Below are positions 5,714 to 6,904 of a stretch of DNA of 6,904 bases, piece after piece. Position 1 is the first letter of the stretch. Each line of letters starts with the position of its first letter. Both the position numbers and the translations under genes were made by a program. The stretch spans positions 1 to 6,904 of the forward strand of contig JAUWMN010000090.1 of the NCBI GenBank assembly GCA_030613165.1. The letters are read 5' to 3'. This stretch comes from Desulfobacterales bacterium. GTDB lineage: Bacteria; Desulfobacterota; Desulfobacteria; Desulfobacterales; C00003106. The notes beneath the pieces were generated by a model that had not been told where the DNA came from, made no database searches, and saw only the letters and a program-made list of their open reading frames with translations.

Positions 5714-6652
5714 ATGTATGAATTTATACTTTTTACTGGAAACTCCAATCCAAAGCTGGCTGATGATGTATGCGAATATCTCAATGTCCCTTTGGGTAAC
5801 GCCAAGGTCACCACTTTTAGTGACGGGGAAATCCAGATTGAGATCGAGGAAAATATACGCGGAAAAGATGTTTTTATAATGCAATCGACCTGTCAGCCGG
5901 TCAATGATCTTCTGGTTGAGTTGTTGCTAATGATAGACGCGTGCAGACGTTCTGCCGCTATGCGCATAACCGTGGTGGTTCCTTATTACGGTTACGCGCG
6001 CCAAGATAAAAAAGTAGCGCCAAGGGTTCCGATCAGCGCTAAGCTGGTCGCCAATCTGATTACCACGGCCGGCGCCAATCGTATCATCACAATGGACCTT
6101 CATGCCGGCCAGATACAGGGTTTTTTTGATATACCGGTCGACAACATCTTTGCGGCGCCCGTGCTTTTGGATTACATACAACAAGATCTGAAAGACAACA
6201 TTGTTGTTGTATCCCCTGACGCGGGAGGCGTGGAACGCGCGCGGGCCTTTGCCAAGAGGCTTGATGCAGGGCTTGCCATTATAGACAAACGTCGTGAGGC
6301 GCCCAATGTTGCAAAGGCAATGAATGTAATCGGTGACGTAAAGGGGAAAAGGGTGATCATCTTAGATGACATGATCGATACAGCCGGGACCTTGATCCAG
6401 GCCGCCGAAGCGCTTACACAGAAAGGGGTTAAGGAGGTACACGCATGCTGCGCGCATGCTGTTTTGTCCGGACCGGCTATTAAGCGTATCTGTGATTCCC
6501 CGCTTAAAAGTGTGGTGGTTACCAATACGATTCCACCGAACAAGAATTCAAAAGAATGTGAAAAGATCCACGTGTTGTCCGTAGCAGAACTCTTGGGCGA
6601 AACAATCATAAGGAGTCATACGGGAAGATCGGTAAGTTCGCTCTTTGTATAA
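5714..6652 (+). CDS. prs: Ribose-phosphate pyrophosphokinase (PRPP synthase)
   Basis: Transfers pyrophosphate from ATP to ribose 5-phosphate, giving PRPP for purine, pyrimidine, NAD, histidine and tryptophan synthesis; cytoplasmic, class I type. From ATG 5714 the protein is 312 residues, the normal family length, and begins [16 protein letters not shown] as expected. The frame is open back to TTG 5639, but those 25 extra codons lie largely in the palindromic repeat. Motifs: SDGEIQ near 36, the ATP-site segment [10 protein letters not shown] (about 93-102), metal- and substrate-binding [11 protein letters not shown] (128-138, with H130), [11 protein letters not shown] (from about 167), and the PRPP loop DDMIDTAGT (218-226). 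The ribosome site is poor: GGGG (5697-5700) lies 13 nt before ATG. rplY follows after 73 nt, a common bacterial order. Confidence 0.96.
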   Translation: MYEFILFTGNSNPKLADDVCEYLNVPLGNAKVTTFSDGEIQIEIEENIRGKDVFIMQSTCQPVNDLLVELLLMIDACRRSAAMRITVVVPYYGYARQDKKVAPRVPISAKLVANLITTAGANRIITMDLHAGQIQGFFDIPVDNIFAAPVLLDYIQQDLKDNIVVVSPDAGGVERARAFAKRLDAGLAIIDKRREAPNVAKAMNVIGDVKGKRVIILDDMIDTAGTLIQAAEALTQKGVKEVHACCAHAVLSGPAIKRICDSPLKSVVVTNTIPPNKNSKECEKIHVLSVAELLGETIIRSHTGRSVSSLFV

Positions 6653-6658
6653 AATTTA

Positions 6659-6682
6659 GGAATTGGGGAATTGAGGAATTGG
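6659..6682. repeat. Tandem 8-mer repeat, three units of GGAATTGR
   Basis: GGAATTGG, GGAATTGA and GGAATTGG follow one another directly, then a decayed fourth unit AAAAATTA (6683-6690) and a further GGAAA. It occupies the short gap between prs and rplY, beginning 7 nt after the prs stop. Such an array can change copy number by slippage; any effect on rplY expression is inference, since the rplY ribosome site lies outside it. Confidence 0.7.
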
Positions 6683-6711
6683 AAAAATTAGGAAAGAAAT
6701 TTAAAAGATAC

Positions 6712-6718
6712 GGGGAGG
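6712..6718 (+). promoter_or_regulatory. Ribosome binding site that fixes the TTG start of rplY
   Basis: GGGGAGG is a strong Shine-Dalgarno match ending 7 nt before TTG 6726. The frame has no nearby upstream ATG or GTG, so this site supports the rare TTG start. Confidence 0.75.
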
Positions 6719-6725
6719 AACATTT

Positions 6726-6904
6726 TTGGAAACCTTTGAATTAAAAGTGTCACATCGAACGACAACCGGAAATGGAGCGGCACGGAGCCTAAGAAGAGAC
6801 GGCCGGATTCCGGCCATATTGTATGGGCTCAACACTGAGACGATTTCACTTGCGGGCTCTATTCGGGAGCTGCAAAACGTATTTAAATCGAGTGCCAGTG
6901 AAAA
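6726..6904 (+). CDS. rplY: Large-subunit ribosomal protein bL25 (Ctc/TL5 family), N-terminal part (cut by window edge)
   Basis: Binds 5S rRNA in the large ribosomal subunit. Fifty-nine codons are visible from TTG 6726 before the window ends. The protein opens (M)ETFELKVSHRT and carries the family's N-terminal signature, roughly NGAARSLRRDGRIPAILYG (residues 16-34), in which the Ala-Arg-x-Leu-Arg core and the R-I-P-A-x-L-Y-G run are typical. Start choice: no ATG or GTG lies in frame between the preceding gene and this signature, and GGGGAGG is at ideal spacing for TTG. Whether it is the short form or the longer Ctc form with a C-terminal domain cannot be told here. It is downstream of prs and probably in the same transcript; in many bacteria pth follows. 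Confidence 0.93.
   Translation, partial: METFELKVSHRTTTGNGAARSLRRDGRIPAILYGLNTETISLAGSIRELQNVFKSSASE

Noticed and set aside
6172..6609. 145-codon minus-strand frame inside prs
   Set aside because: It is the antisense shadow of the conserved PRPP synthase core, with no recognisable domain of its own.

Overview
This 6.9 kb window is an ordinary bacterial housekeeping segment. Codon use, Shine-Dalgarno sites and gene order (htrA-ispE-tRNA-Gln-prs-rplY, with a long ACT-domain SerA and a DUF1844 protein nearby) suggest a moderate-GC Desulfobacterota/Deltaproteobacteria genome, perhaps a sulfate reducer or syntroph. This assignment rests on recalled gene order and protein flavour, not on a search. 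I see no phage, transposase, toxin-antitoxin, CRISPR or defence genes, and no candidate for a new multi-gene system.

Layout. Positions 1-521 (minus) hold the N-terminal half of serC, cut by the window edge. A 255-nt divergent promoter region (522-776) separates it from serA (777-2357, plus). SerA and SerC catalyse the first two steps of serine synthesis from 3-phosphoglycerate, so this is a divergent serine-biosynthesis pair that may share control elements. A GC-rich hairpin follows serA, then a small DUF1844 gene (2490-2882), an inverted repeat, a periplasmic HtrA/Deg-type protease (2989-4440) and, 5 nt later, ispE of the MEP isoprenoid pathway (4446-5282). tRNA-Gln(UUG) starts 13 nt after ispE. 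Next comes a 343-nt gene-free stretch (5371-5713) filled largely by two palindromic repeat elements. Then follow prs (PRPP synthase, 5714-6652) and the start of rplY (ribosomal protein bL25, from 6726, TTG start), cut by the right edge.

The intergenic DNA is the unusual part. Nearly every gap between plus-strand genes carries a different palindromic or tandem repeat: a hairpin flanked by an 8-bp direct repeat (2369-2422), a GGTTCA-type inverted repeat (2895-2963), a 69-bp paired-palindrome element (5427-5495), an imperfect palindrome of about 142 bp (5547-5688) and a three-unit 8-mer (6659-6682). Three gene starts differ from the longest ORF: serA at 777, the DUF1844 gene at 2490 and prs at 5714. 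The extra N-terminal residues of the long prs frame are translated repeat DNA.
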